NCBI RefSeq assembly: GCF_900114535.1
Contig: NZ_FOTK01000006.1
Coordinates: 124,001 to 188,000, forward strand
Length of the DNA: 64,000 nucleotides
Direction of reading: 5' to 3'
Source: Methylobacterium pseudosasicola
GTDB taxonomy: Bacteria; Pseudomonadota; Alphaproteobacteria; Rhizobiales; Beijerinckiaceae
Under the pieces are notes generated by a model. It searched no databases and was not told where the DNA came from. It was given only the letters and a program-made list of their open reading frames with translations. How positions within the stretch are numbered: the first letter of the stretch is position 1; every line of letters begins with the position of its first letter. A program made the position numbers and the translations under genes. Positions 22,257-31,069 of the stretch are shown piece after piece.

Positions 22257-24953
22257 ATGACCCTGTCCGTGGCAGACCCGACGGTGCGGACGACCTGCCC
22301 CTATTGCGGGGTCGGGTGCGGCGTGCTCGCGACCCCGGACGGGAGCGGCGGTGCGGCCATCGCGGGCGACACCGAGCACCCGGCCAATTTCGGCCGGCTG
22401 TGCTCCAAGGGCTCGGCGCTGGGCGAGACCCTGTCGCTGGAGAACCGCCTGCTTCACCCGCAGGTCGATGGGGTCCAGGCCTCGTGGGACGCGGCGCTGA
22501 CGACCGTATCGGACAAACTGCGTGCGGTGGCCGAGACCCACGGGCCGGACGCGATCGCCTTCTACCTCTCGGGGCAGCTCCTGACCGAGGATTACTACGT
22601 CGCCAACAAGCTGGCGAAGGGCTTCATCGGCACGCCCCATGTCGACACCAATTCACGGCTGTGCATGTCGAGCGCGGTGGCGGCCCACCGCCGCGCCTTC
22701 GGCTCCGACACGGTGCCGGGCTGCTACGAGGATCTCGACGAGGCCGACCTGATCGTCATGGTCGGCTCGAACACCGCTTGGTGCCACCCGATCCTGTTCC
22801 GGCGCATGGCCGACGCCAAGGCCCGGCGGGGCACGAAGTTCGTGGTGATCGACCCGCGCCGGACCCAGACCGGCCAGGAGGCCGACCTGTTCCTCGGGAT
22901 CCGGCCAGGCAGCGATGTCGCCCTGTTCTCGGGGCTGCTCGTGCACCTCGCCGATAACGGCTTCCGCGACCGGGCCTTCGTGGACTCGCACACCGCCGGG
23001 CTCGACGCCGCCCTCGACCGCGCCCGCGCCATTGCGCCGGATGTCGCCGCCGTCGCCGCCGCCACCGGCGTGCCGGCCTCCGACATCGCCGCCTTTTATG
23101 ACCTGTTCGCCGGCACCCGCCGGGTGGTCACCGCTTTCTCGCAGGGGGTGAACCAGTCGGCGCAAGGGACAGACAAAGGCAACAGCATCATCAACTGCCA
23201 CCTCATCACCGGCCGCATCGGCGAGACCGGGATGGGACCGTTCTCGCTCACAGGCCAGCCCAACGCCATGGGCGGGCGCGAGGTCGGGGGCCTGGCCAAC
23301 ATGCTGGCCGCGCACATGCATTTCGCCCCTGAGGAGGTGGACCGGGTGCGCCGGTTCTGGGGCGCTCCCCGGATCGTCACCGGCGAGGGCATGAAGGCGG
23401 TGGCCCTGTTCGAGGCGGTCGCCCGAGGCAAGATCAAGGCCCTGTGGGTGATGGGCACCAACCCGCTCGTCTCGATGCCGCAGGCCGATCGGATCCGCGA
23501 AGCCCTGAAGGGCCTCGAACTCTACGCCGTCTCCGAGGTGATGGCTGATTCCGACACGGTCCGGGGCCTCGGCAAGACCACGGTACTGCTGCCGGCCCTC
23601 GCCTGGGGTGAGAAGGACGGCACGGTCACCAATTCCGAGCGGCGGATTTCCCGGCAGCGCCGGTTCCTCACTGCACCCGGAGAGGCGCGGGCCGACTGGG
23701 CGGTGCTGTCCGAGGTCGGACGCCGGCTCGGCCATGACCGGGCCTTCGCCTTCTCCTCGGCCGCCGCGGTGTTCCGCGAGCATGCCGGGCTCTCGGCCTA
23801 CGAGAACAACGGCACCCGCGACTTCGATCTCGGCGCACTCACCGACATCAGCGACGCCGCCTACGACATCAACCTGCCGGTGCAATGGCCGATCCCGAAG
23901 CGCTCCGGCCCGAAGGGCGCGCCGCAGGGCAAGGCCCGGCTGTTCGGCGACGGAAGATTCTACACCTTCGACCGGCGCGCCCGCTTCGTGGCGGTGCAGC
24001 CGCCCGGTCTGGCGCAGGCGGTCTCGGAGGATTTCCCGTTCGTGCTCAACACCGGCCGGGTGCGCGACCACTGGCACACCATGACCCGGACCGGGAAGAG
24101 CCAGCGCCTCTCGGCCCACCGCGCCGTCCCGTTCGTCGAGGTCCACCCGGACGACGCGGCCGGGCTCGGCCTGACCGAGGGCGGCATCGCGCGTCTGCGC
24201 ACCGAGCACGGCGAGGCCGAGCTCGAAGTGATGATCACCGACACCGTGGTGCCGGGCGGCCTGTTCATGCCGATGCACTGGGGCAGCGCCTACGCGTCGA
24301 AGGCCCGGGTCGGCGCCCTGGTGCGCGGCGTGCCGGATCCGGTCTCGGGGCAGCCCGAGTTGAAGGCGACCCCGGCGGCCCTGGAGCCCGTCGCCTACCG
24401 GGCCCGGGGCTTCCTGCTGTCGCGCCGGCAGGTGGCGTTGCCGGAGGGTTGGTGGTGGGCGCGGGCGTCGATCACTGGCGGCTGGGGCGTACAATTCGCC
24501 ACGGCGGCGAGTTCCAGCGCCGTGGCCCTGATGGTCCGCGGGCTGATCCAGAGCGAGGCGCTCGCCGGCTTCGAGCTCGCAGAATATGCCGACCACGCCC
24601 GCGACCGCTACCGCTGTGCCGTCTATGACGGCGCCCGGCTGGTCGCCTGCCTGGCCTACGCGCCGGCGGAGGCCCGCCCCGACTGGGAGGCGGCCAAGGC
24701 CCTGTTCGCCATCGAAGAGCCCGAGGCAGCCGAGCGCCGGGCGCTCCTCTCCGGCCGCGCCGCCACCGCCTCGGCGGGTCCGGTGGTCTGCGCCTGCCAC
24801 GGCGTCGGCGCCGACGTGATCGCCGCCACGATCGGGGCGGGCGCCGGTTCCGTCGAGGCCGTGGGCGCCGCCTGCAAGGCCGGCACGAATTGCGGCTCCT
24901 GCATCCCTGAGATCCGCAAGATGCTGACCGGGGAGACCGCCCGCGCCGCGTGA
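22257..24953 (+). CDS. nasA: Assimilatory nitrate reductase, molybdopterin catalytic subunit with C-terminal [2Fe-2S] domain
   Basis: 898 residues. The N-terminus has the [4Fe-4S] motif TCPYCGVGCGV with the fourth Cys in RLCSKGSALG. Molybdopterin-domain signatures include NSRLCMSSAV, GSNTAWCHPILF, VVIDPRRTQTG and GRIGETGMGPFSLTGQPNAM. The tail (last 55 residues) is a BFD-like [2Fe-2S] domain: CACHGVGADV and AACKAGTNCGSC. This is the NasA of cytoplasmic nitrate assimilation, reducing nitrate to nitrite. The [2Fe-2S] tail is a likely entry point for electrons from the FAD oxidoreductase at 17260. GAGGA upstream supports the start. Confidence 0.94.
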   Translation: MTLSVADPTVRTTCPYCGVGCGVLATPDGSGGAAIAGDTEHPANFGRLCSKGSALGETLSLENRLLHPQVDGVQASWDAALTTVSDKLRAVAETHGPDAIAFYLSGQLLTEDYYVANKLAKGFIGTPHVDTNSRLCMSSAVAAHRRAFGSDTVPGCYEDLDEADLIVMVGSNTAWCHPILFRRMADAKARRGTKFVVIDPRRTQTGQEADLFLGIRPGSDVALFSGLLVHLADNGFRDRAFVDSHTAGLDAALDRARAIAPDVAAVAAATGVPASDIAAFYDLFAGTRRVVTAFSQGVNQSAQGTDKGNSIINCHLITGRIGETGMGPFSLTGQPNAMGGREVGGLANMLAAHMHFAPEEVDRVRRFWGAPRIVTGEGMKAVALFEAVARGKIKALWVMGTNPLVSMPQADRIREALKGLELYAVSEVMADSDTVRGLGKTTVLLPALAWGEKDGTVTNSERRISRQRRFLTAPGEARADWAVLSEVGRRLGHDRAFAFSSAAAVFREHAGLSAYENNGTRDFDLGALTDISDAAYDINLPVQWPIPKRSGPKGAPQGKARLFGDGRFYTFDRRARFVAVQPPGLAQAVSEDFPFVLNTGRVRDHWHTMTRTGKSQRLSAHRAVPFVEVHPDDAAGLGLTEGGIARLRTEHGEAELEVMITDTVVPGGLFMPMHWGSAYASKARVGALVRGVPDPVSGQPELKATPAALEPVAYRARGFLLSRRQVALPEGWWWARASITGGWGVQFATAASSSAVALMVRGLIQSEALAGFELAEYADHARDRYRCAVYDGARLVACLAYAPAEARPDWEAAKALFAIEEPEAAERRALLSGRAATASAGPVVCACHGVGADVIAATIGAGAGSVEAVGAACKAGTNCGSCIPEIRKMLTGETARAA

Positions 24954-25006
24954 TTTTTTGGTATATGCCGACTCGAGAACAGATCGGCCCGTCCCACCAG
25001 CCCCCC

Positions 25007-25117
25007 CCTCATCCTGAGGTGTGGGCGCGAAGCGGCCGCCTCGAAGGAGCCCTCCAGCGCTCACGACGATCCCTGGAGCCCGCCTTCGAGGCCGCGACGC
25101 GGCACCTCAGGCTGAGG
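25007..25117. repeat. Family B palindromic repeat, copy 2
   Basis: About 111 bases in the 209-base gap between nasA and cysG. It begins CCTCATCCTGAGGTGTGGGC and ends GGCACCTCAGGCTGAGG. Inner arms CTCGAAGGAGCCCTCCAG and CTGGAGCCCGCCTTCGAG also pair. Confidence 0.8.
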
Positions 25118-25162
25118 TTGTCTGGCGGGATGACCGGCACGATGTAGGCTCAGGACAGACCC

Positions 25163-26641
25163 GTGACCGATACCCCCGTCCCCCTGCGCGCAGCCCGCGC
25201 CCCCCGCGAGACCCAATCCGCCGGCCTCGAGCCGCTGGCGGTGCTGCCGGTGTTCGTGCCCCTGCGCGGCAAGCGGGTGGTGCTCGCCGGTTCCTCCGGC
25301 GGGGCGCCGTGGAAGGTGAAGGTCCTGGCCGCGGCCGGCGCGCATGTCGACGTCTACGCGCCCGAGCCCAGCGACGAGCTGCGCGCGGTGCCGGGCGAGA
25401 TCGTCGACGGGAGCGTCACGCTGCACGAGCGTGCCTGGACGCCGGACGACCTCTGGGGCGCGGCCTTTTGCATCGGCGCTTTGGAGGACGAGGCCGAGTG
25501 CGTCGCCTTCGTGGTCGCGGCTCGGAGCGCCGGCGCCATCGTCAACGCGGTCGACCGGCCGCATCTCTGCGACGTGAAGTTCGGCGCCATCGTCAACCGG
25601 TCACCGCTGGTGGTTGGCATCTCCACGGAGGGCGCCGCCCCGGTCTTCGGCCAGACCGTGCGCGCGCGGATCGAGGCGATGCTGCCCCGGGGGTTCGCCC
25701 GCTGGGTCGGGGCCGCCCGCGACTGGCGGGACGGCGTCACCGCCCGGTTCCATGGGTTCAGTGAGCGGCGCAGCTTCTGGGAGCGCTTCACCGACCGCGC
25801 CTTCGCGGAGCCCGACCGAGCGCCGACGCAGCAGGACCTCGCCGAATTGCTCGGCGAGACCGAGGCGGCGCCGAAGGGCGGCGCGGTGACCCTGGTTGGG
25901 GCGGGCCCCGGCGACGCGGAACTCCTGACCCTCAAGGCCCTGCGGGCGCTGCGCAACGCCGACGTGATCCTGTACGACGACCTCGTCGCCCCCGAGATCC
26001 TAGACTATGCCCGCCGCGAGGCGCGGACCATGCTGGTGGGCAAGACCGGCCACGGCCCGTCCTGCCGGCAGGACGACATCAACGCCCTGATGGTGCAGCT
26101 CGCCCGCACCGGCAAGCAGGTGGTGCGGCTGAAATCCGGCGACCCGCTGGTCTTCGGCCGGGCCGGCGAGGAGATCGAGGCGTGCCGGGCCGCGAGCATC
26201 CCCGTGACCGTGGTGCCGGGCATCTCGGCGGCGCAGGGGGCGGCGGCGGCGCTGGGCCTATCGCTGACCCATCGCGACGCCGCCCGCCGCCTGCAATTCG
26301 TCACCGGCCACGACCGCCGCGGCGCTCTGCCGGACGACTTGAACTGGGGTGCGCTCGCCGATCCGAGCGTGACCACGGTGGTCTACATGCCCAAGCGCAC
26401 GCTGCGGGCGCTGCTTGCCCGGGCGGTGGAGGAGGGGCTGGCGCCCTCGACCCCGGCTCTGCTGGTCTTCAACGTCAGCCGCCCGAACCAGGCCTCGCTG
26501 CGCGGCACCGCCGCCGACCTCGCCGACCGGGTCGAGGCCGCCGGCCTCGACGGGCCGGCGCTGCTGATGGTGGGCGAGGCGTTCTCGGAGCTGCGGGCCG
26601 CGGTGCCGGCCGAGGCCGCGCCGACACGGGTGGCGATCTGA
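25163..26641 (+). CDS. cysG: Siroheme synthase, trifunctional (CysG)
   Basis: 492 residues. The first 235 residues match the precorrin-2 dehydrogenase/sirohydrochlorin ferrochelatase module (VLAGSSGGAPWKVKVLAAAG, VDRPHLCDVKFGAIVNRS). Residues about 235-480 match uroporphyrinogen-III C-methyltransferase (VTLVGAGPGDAELLTLKALR, LKSGDPLVFGRAGEE, TVVPGISAAQGAAAALGL). It makes siroheme, the prosthetic group of NirA encoded upstream. Start is GTG at 25163 with AGGA upstream. It is slightly longer than E. coli CysG (457). Placement after nasA fits supply of cofactor with the nitrate operon. Confidence 0.93.
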   Translation: MTDTPVPLRAARAPRETQSAGLEPLAVLPVFVPLRGKRVVLAGSSGGAPWKVKVLAAAGAHVDVYAPEPSDELRAVPGEIVDGSVTLHERAWTPDDLWGAAFCIGALEDEAECVAFVVAARSAGAIVNAVDRPHLCDVKFGAIVNRSPLVVGISTEGAAPVFGQTVRARIEAMLPRGFARWVGAARDWRDGVTARFHGFSERRSFWERFTDRAFAEPDRAPTQQDLAELLGETEAAPKGGAVTLVGAGPGDAELLTLKALRALRNADVILYDDLVAPEILDYARREARTMLVGKTGHGPSCRQDDINALMVQLARTGKQVVRLKSGDPLVFGRAGEEIEACRAASIPVTVVPGISAAQGAAAALGLSLTHRDAARRLQFVTGHDRRGALPDDLNWGALADPSVTTVVYMPKRTLRALLARAVEEGLAPSTPALLVFNVSRPNQASLRGTAADLADRVEAAGLDGPALLMVGEAFSELRAAVPAEAAPTRVAI

Positions 26642-26665
26642 GGCACAGGGATCGCGCCGGCGAGT

Positions 26666-26699
26666 CGAAATTCAGTACCGAATCCGGTATTGAATTTCG
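26666..26699. promoter_or_regulatory. Palindromic operator candidate of the toxin-antitoxin operon
   Basis: A 15-bp inverted repeat with one mismatch: CGAAATTCAGTACCG (26666-26680), spacer AATC, CGGTATTGAATTTCG (26685-26699). It is AT-rich in a GC-rich region and lies 30 bases before the antitoxin start, where Phd/YefM-type antitoxins bind to repress their own operon. Confidence 0.65.
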
Positions 26700-26729
26700 C
26701 AGGCAAAACGAACCCCTTCGGAGCTTGAG

Positions 26730-26975
26730 ATGCAGGCCGTGCTGGCAAACGTGGCCGTAAGCGTGTCGGATCTGAAGAGGAGCCCCGCCAACGTATTGAG
26801 CGAGGCGCAAGGCGAGACTGTTGCGATCCTCAACCACAACCGGGTTATGGCCTACATGGTCTCCCCGGCCGCCTACGAGGCGATGATGGAGTTGATCGAC
26901 GACGCCGAACTGGCCACCCTGATCCGGGCGCGATCCGGCGAGGTGCCGGTGAAGGTCGCCCTGGATGAGCTATGA
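26730..26975 (+). CDS. Phd/YefM family antitoxin
   Basis: 81 residues. The N-terminal half has the Phd/YefM fold that binds DNA (VAVSVSDLKRSPANVLSEAQ, then VAILNHNRVMAYMVSPAAYE), and the C-terminal 30 residues would wrap the toxin. It overlaps the toxin gene by 11 bases, the usual coupled arrangement. A near-perfect palindrome upstream suggests autoregulation. Closest in type to StbD/RelB-like members. GGAG before the ATG supports the start. Confidence 0.88.
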   Translation: MQAVLANVAVSVSDLKRSPANVLSEAQGETVAILNHNRVMAYMVSPAAYEAMMELIDDAELATLIRARSGEVPVKVALDEL

Positions 26976-27252
26976 GCTACAATTCCTTCCCTCTGCCCTG
27001 AAGGAATGGCGCAAGCTCGGCGACACCATCCGCCAGCAGTTCAAGGCCAAGCTCGCTGAGCGGTTGGAGACACCGCATGTCCCTACGGACCGGCTTCATG
27101 GCGCGGACTTGAAGGATTGCTACAAGATCAAGTTGCGCGCCTCCGGCTATCGTTTGGTCTATCGGGTCAGCGATGCAGCGATCACGGTAACCGTGGTCGC
27201 TGTCGGCAAGCGCAACCGGGATGAGGTCTACCGAACAGCGCAAAAACGATAA
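26965..27252 (+). CDS. RelE/StbE-type toxin
   Basis: 95 residues of the RelE/ParE superfamily: YELQFLPSALKEWRKLGDT at the N-terminus, then LHGADLKDCYKIKLRASGYR LVYRV and a C-terminal VVAVGKRNRDEVYRTA, which matches ribosome-dependent mRNA-cleaving RelE toxins, including the basic residues and late Arg/Tyr expected for activity. The gene starts inside the antitoxin frame. It appears intact. Confidence 0.88.
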   Translation: MSYELQFLPSALKEWRKLGDTIRQQFKAKLAERLETPHVPTDRLHGADLKDCYKIKLRASGYRLVYRVSDAAITVTVVAVGKRNRDEVYRTAQKR

Positions 27253-27270
27253 CCGCAGCCGAACCAGCTT

Positions 27271-27306
27271 GCAGGCTGCCCCGCTGAAGCAGGCTGCCCC
27301 GCTGAA
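27271..27306. repeat. 18-bp tandem duplication
   Basis: GCAGGCTGCCCCGCTGAA occurs twice head to tail, at 27271-27288 and 27289-27306, just after the toxin gene. It is probably a recent slippage duplication with no evident function. Confidence 0.85.
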
Positions 27307-27426
27307 ACGGTGTCCCTACAACCCGCGACGATCTGCGCCAGCGCCCGCGCCTGGGAAACCGTCAAGTTAGCGCCAAAAAAAGGCTTGCGGGGGCGAAAGA
27401 CGCCCGCGGGATCTGGGAGGCGCTTC

Positions 27427-27921
27427 ATGACAATACGTTCTTGGCTCGGTGTCGCGGCCATGCTCGTCGCGGCCGGTCCGGCCCTGGCGGCGGATCACGA
27501 CGCGCCCGGGATGGTGGTGAAGCCCGACGGGGCGTCGGTGGTCTACGGGCCGGGGCCGGCGAACCTGCCGAAGGGCACGCAGATCAGCCAGGTCGCCGGG
27601 GACCCGGCCAAGCCCGGGCCTTTCGTGCTGCGGCTGAAGTTCCCGGCCAACACCGTGATCGCGCCGCACACGCATTCCAAGGCGGAGACGCTGACGATCC
27701 TGTCCGGCTCGATCTACCACGAGCACGGGGAGACGCTCGACAAGTCCAAGGGCGCGGCACTGAAGGCCGGCGGCTTCGTCTTCCTGCCGGAGGACATGCC
27801 CCATTCCCTGTGGACCACCGACGAGCCCGTCGAGCTGCAGGTCAACGGCTCCGGACCGTTCGGGCTGAACTACATCAACCCCGCCGACGACCCCAGCCGG
27901 CAGACGGGCGGGAAGGGCTAG
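27427..27921 (+). CDS. Secreted cupin-domain protein
   Basis: 164 residues with a clear signal peptide (TIRSWLGVAAMLVAAGPALA then ADHD, cleavage near residue 22). A single cupin follows: PANTVIAPHTHSKAETLTIL holds the two His and Glu metal ligands, and FVFLPEDMPHSLW holds the last His. This suggests a periplasmic metal-binding protein of unknown substrate. GGGAGG upstream supports the start. Nothing ties it functionally to its neighbours; its stop is 12 bases from the converging nudC stop. Confidence 0.82.
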   Translation: MTIRSWLGVAAMLVAAGPALAADHDAPGMVVKPDGASVVYGPGPANLPKGTQISQVAGDPAKPGPFVLRLKFPANTVIAPHTHSKAETLTILSGSIYHEHGETLDKSKGAALKAGGFVFLPEDMPHSLWTTDEPVELQVNGSGPFGLNYINPADDPSRQTGGKG

Positions 27922-27933
27922 AGAGCGGACGCG

Positions 27934-28833
27934 TCAGGTCTCGCCGGCCACGAACGCCCGCATCAGGTAGTTGGCGATCGCCATGGGCGGCGGGGCCTGG
28001 ATGCCCTCGGGATGGGTGCCGGCCAGCATGGCGGCGACATCCGCGCGGTCAAACCAGCGGGCATCCTCCAGCTCGGTGGGGTCGGTGACGATGTCGCCGT
28101 CGAGGGCCTCGGCGGCGCAGCCCAGCATCAGCGAGGACGGGAACGGCCAGGGCTGCGAGGTCCGGTAGGTGACCGCGCCGACCCGGATCCGGGTCTCCTC
28201 GAAGACCTCCCGGCGCACTGCGTCCTCGATGGTCTCGCCGGGCTCCAGGAAGCCGGCGAGGCAGGAATACATGTGGGGCCGGAAATGCGGGCCCCGGCCG
28301 AGCAGGCAGGTCTCGCCCCGGCGCACCAGCATGATCACCACCGGATCGACCCGGGGGAAATGATGGGCGTTGCAGGCCGGGCATTCCCGCCGGAAGCCGC
28401 CGGCCTTCGGGACGGTGGCGGTGCCGCAATTGGCGCAGAAGCCGTGGCGCGCGTGCCAGTCGAGCATCGACTTGGCCACCGCCAGCAGGCCCAGCTCATC
28501 GGCCTCCACGGCGGATTCGGTGGCGATGGCGCGCAGGTCGAGGGTGCGGGTCTCGCCCTCGGCGAAACCTTCCGCGGCCTCGGCTGGTGCGGACGCGGCG
28601 AAGACCGGCCGCCCATCCCGGTGGCCCAAAAAAATCCGCGTCCCGGATAGGTCGGGCGCATCCGCGGGTGTGATCAGCGCGGTCGCCCCCCGCAGCACGA
28701 TCCGGTCGCCGCAGATCAGGACAAGGCGCGTATCCGGCGCGTCGAAGGCCGGCACCGCCTCCTCCGGCTGCTCGGCCGAGTGCCGGTCGAGGCGGTTGCG
28801 GACGAAGCCGAGGGTATCGCGGGGATCGGTCAT
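27934..28833 (-). CDS. nudC: NAD(H) pyrophosphatase / NAD-cap decapping Nudix hydrolase
   Basis: 299 residues. Zinc ribbon CANCGTATVPKAGGFRRECP ACN, Nudix box GFLEPGETIEDAVRREVFEE and the NudC-specific SQPWPFPSSLM. It hydrolyses NADH to NMNH and AMP, and related enzymes remove NAD caps from RNA. ATG at 28833 is chosen over an upstream codon at 28863 because the latter would run 23 bases into the HIT gene. With the chosen start, HIT and nudC are 7 bases apart on the same strand, probably one transcript. Confidence 0.93.
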   Translation of the reverse strand: MTDPRDTLGFVRNRLDRHSAEQPEEAVPAFDAPDTRLVLICGDRIVLRGATALITPADAPDLSGTRIFLGHRDGRPVFAASAPAEAAEGFAEGETRTLDLRAIATESAVEADELGLLAVAKSMLDWHARHGFCANCGTATVPKAGGFRRECPACNAHHFPRVDPVVIMLVRRGETCLLGRGPHFRPHMYSCLAGFLEPGETIEDAVRREVFEETRIRVGAVTYRTSQPWPFPSSLMLGCAAEALDGDIVTDPTELEDARWFDRADVAAMLAGTHPEGIQAPPPMAIANYLMRAFVAGET

Positions 28834-28840
28834 GGAGGGG

Positions 28841-29260
28841 TCAGGCCGCGGAGAACAGGGCACCGGCGCGCTCGATCAGCTGGGCGCGGGCGTGGAACGG
28901 GTAGGGCTTTCGGGTCTCGAAGCCCCAGACTGGCCCCGGCCAGGCCGGGTCGGAGCGGAAGCGGCCGATCACGTGGACATGGAGCTGCGCAACCACGTTG
29001 CCGAGCGCCCCGACATTGACCTTGTCGGGCTTCGACAGCGCCTGCATCACCCCGGTGGCGATGCGGATCTCCCGCCAGAGATCCGCGGCGTCGGCCTCGG
29101 ACAGGTCCGTGATCTCGGAAGCCCCCGGGCGGCGCGGCACCAGGATCAGCCAGGGGAACCGGGCATCGTCCATCAGCAGCACGCGGCACAGGGCGAGATC
29201 GCCCACCTCGACGGTGTCGGCGTCCAGGCGCGGATCGAGGGCGAAGGCAGACTCGGTCAT
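28841..29260 (-). CDS. HIT family nucleotide-binding protein
   Basis: 139 residues of the histidine triad superfamily: FALDPRLDADTVEVGDLALC, FPWLILVPRRPGASEITDL, and the active-site strand QLHVHVIGRFRSDPAWPGPV. The triad reads Gln-x-His-x-His, so the first His is replaced by Gln; the catalytic central His is kept. This variant is common in a HIT branch of Rhizobiales as I recall. It likely hydrolyses nucleotide phosphoramidates or dinucleoside polyphosphates, consistent with nudC just downstream. The ATG at 29260 is used; a GTG two codons upstream is possible. Confidence 0.87.
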   Translation of the reverse strand: MTESAFALDPRLDADTVEVGDLALCRVLLMDDARFPWLILVPRRPGASEITDLSEADAADLWREIRIATGVMQALSKPDKVNVGALGNVVAQLHVHVIGRFRSDPAWPGPVWGFETRKPYPFHARAQLIERAGALFSAA

Positions 29261-29351
29261 GGACACACGATGTAGCGCAGCTTGCGCCGCGGCGCGCCTC
29301 CCCGATGCGCGGAGCGATGCCGCAACACCGGTCCGGCTCGGGCCTGCTAAC

Positions 29352-29397
29352 GCATCGTCTCTCTCCGAAAGCCGGCGACCACCTTTCGGGACGATGC
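29352..29397. repeat. Family D hairpin, copy 1
   Basis: Nested inverted repeat. GCATCGTC (29352-29359) pairs with GACGATGC (29390-29397), and CCGAAAG (29365-29371) with CTTTCGG (29383-29389). A near-identical element lies at 31070. It sits directly after the stop of the 29399 gene on the minus strand. Confidence 0.75.
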
Positions 29398-29398
29398 T

Positions 29399-30004
29399 CT
29401 AGAAGGACGGCACGGCGCCTTGGCGGCCCACTGCGATCGTACCGACCGAGAGGGCGCCGTCCGGCCCGGATTGGGTGAACAGGGTGACGGCCGCGCCGGG
29501 TTCGAGCAGGGCTTTTTCGCCGGGGGCGATCGCGGTGACCGGGGTCCCGGCCGGAATCTCGAAGCTGGCCTGGCCGCCGCCATAGCCCAGGGTCAGCCGG
29601 AGCGGGCGGCCACCCTTCAGGTCGGCGACCCAGCCCGCCGTCAGGGTCGCGCCCGGATCGGTATCCCAGGGCTGGGTCCCGGCCTCGAAGCCGCGCTCGG
29701 AGGGGGAATACAGGGTCACCGCCTTGGCTCGCACCGGCTCGGAACCGCGGGTCGCCAGTACGCTGACGTAGCTCTCGGGCTTGATGTTGCGCAGGGCCGC
29801 CTCGGTCACCGCGAAGACGCGGGTGCGCGGGTTCATCCGCAGGGTCAGGGTGCTGCCGCCGGGGCGGCGGATCTGGATCCGGTCGGCCTCGGCCCATTCC
29901 ACGATGCCGCGGAACCGGGCGGTGGTCGGCTGCGCCCGCACAGCGGTCGCGGCAGCCACCATCAACAGGACGGCGAGGAGGAAGCGGGTCAAACCTGTCG
30001 TCAC
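29399..30004 (-). CDS. Exported protein of unknown function
   Basis: 201 residues with an N-terminal signal peptide (GLTRFLLAVLLMVAAATAVR AQ). The mature part is beta-rich with a repeat-like pattern: RFRGIVEWAEADRIQIRRPG and a similar later segment (GTPVTAIAPGEKALLEPGAA). This resembles DUF5666-type beta-barrel repeats, and such proteins are sometimes mislabelled metal transporter subunits. No catalytic motif is visible. GTG at 30004 is the likely start. Function unknown. Confidence 0.7.
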   Translation of the reverse strand: MTTGLTRFLLAVLLMVAAATAVRAQPTTARFRGIVEWAEADRIQIRRPGGSTLTLRMNPRTRVFAVTEAALRNIKPESYVSVLATRGSEPVRAKAVTLYSPSERGFEAGTQPWDTDPGATLTAGWVADLKGGRPLRLTLGYGGGQASFEIPAGTPVTAIAPGEKALLEPGAAVTLFTQSGPDGALSVGTIAVGRQGAVPSF

Positions 30005-30124
30005 GGGGATCCTATGAGCGCTCGCCGCCGAAGCGGATGCCGGTTCGGCGCAGGTGAGCGCGCCAAATCAACGACCCAGCTGCGGAGGCCGAACGCCAGG
30101 GGCGCGCGACGGTTCCCGGTCCGG

Positions 30125-30988
30125 TCAATGCGCCAGCAGCACCGGCATGTCGGCATGGGCCAGGACGTGGCTGGTGACCCCGCCAAAAATCATCTGGCGC
30201 AGGCGGCTCTGGGTGTAAGCGCCCTTGATCAGCAGGTCGCAGCCGAACGCCTTAGCCTCCGCTAAAAAAGTCTCGCCCGGGGCGCGACGTCCGGCCGGGA
30301 GGGCGCGGTGCGAGGCCGCCACGCCCTCGCAGGCCAGGGCCTGAGCGAGGTCCTGGGCGCTCGGTCCCGGCACCATGCCGCCCTCGACGCTGAGCACCAG
30401 CACCCGCTCGGCCCGGCGCAGGAACGGCATGGCGAAGGCCACCGCCCGGGCGGTCTCGGTGGAGCCGTTCCAGGCCACCAGGATCGCGTCGCCCAGCGTC
30501 GTGGGGGCGACCGGGGGCGCCAGCAGGATCGGGCGGCCGCCCTCGAACAGGGCGGTCTCGAAGGTGGTCATGCGCGGGGCGTTGTCCGTGGTCCCGGGGC
30601 GGCCGACCACGGTGGCCGAGAACAGCCGGGCATATTGGCCGAGGAACGCGTCGCCGGTGGGCACGTCCTGCCGCCAGCGATAGCGCGGGCCGGCATCGGA
30701 AACCTTCTCGGGGATGCAGAGCCCGTCGCGGGCGTGCCGCGGGATGCCGGCCGCATCCATGAAGGCGACGAAGCGTCCGCCGGCCTCCTCGGCCTCGGCC
30801 CGGTCGGCCTCCTCGTCGCGCAGCCAGGTCATGCCGCCGACCATGTCGACCGGCACGTATTCGGCCAGCGCCGGGCGCAGCGACACGCCCTCGATCAGGC
30901 TGCCGAAGCGGGACGCGGCGAGCCGCGTCGTCTCGAACACGGAGGTCAGGCCGTCGTGCATCGCGACGGGAACGAGCAGGGTCTTCAT
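30125..30988 (-). CDS. Universal stress protein (UspA family)
   Basis: 287 residues, about twice a single Usp domain. The C-terminal half is a recognisable Usp domain: DAILVAWNGSTETARAVAFA and the late GAYTQSRLRQMIFGGVTSHV with the phosphate-loop glycines, then LAHADMPVLLAH. The N-terminal half (KTLLVPVAMHDGLTSVFETT) is a more diverged second copy. The family binds ATP and is induced by stress or starvation. Start at 30988 has GGAGGAGG upstream. A 16-bp perfect inverted repeat lies 28-70 bases upstream. Confidence 0.87.
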   Translation of the reverse strand: MKTLLVPVAMHDGLTSVFETTRLAASRFGSLIEGVSLRPALAEYVPVDMVGGMTWLRDEEADRAEAEEAGGRFVAFMDAAGIPRHARDGLCIPEKVSDAGPRYRWRQDVPTGDAFLGQYARLFSATVVGRPGTTDNAPRMTTFETALFEGGRPILLAPPVAPTTLGDAILVAWNGSTETARAVAFAMPFLRRAERVLVLSVEGGMVPGPSAQDLAQALACEGVAASHRALPAGRRAPGETFLAEAKAFGCDLLIKGAYTQSRLRQMIFGGVTSHVLAHADMPVLLAH

Positions 30989-31015
30989 CGCGGCATCCTC
31001 CTCCGGTGCGTGAGG

Positions 31016-31058
31016 CTAGCGCATCGTGCCGAATACCGGAACCGGCACGATGCGCTAG
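31016..31058. repeat. Perfect 16-bp inverted repeat upstream of the universal stress gene
   Basis: CTAGCGCATCGTGCCG (31016-31031) and CGGCACGATGCGCTAG (31043-31058) are exact reverse complements around an 11-base loop. It lies 28 bases upstream of the usp start on the coding side, and 12 bases from a family D hairpin. It could be an operator, an attenuator or a repeat relic. Confidence 0.7.
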
Positions 31059-31069
31059 CTTTCTGATTC

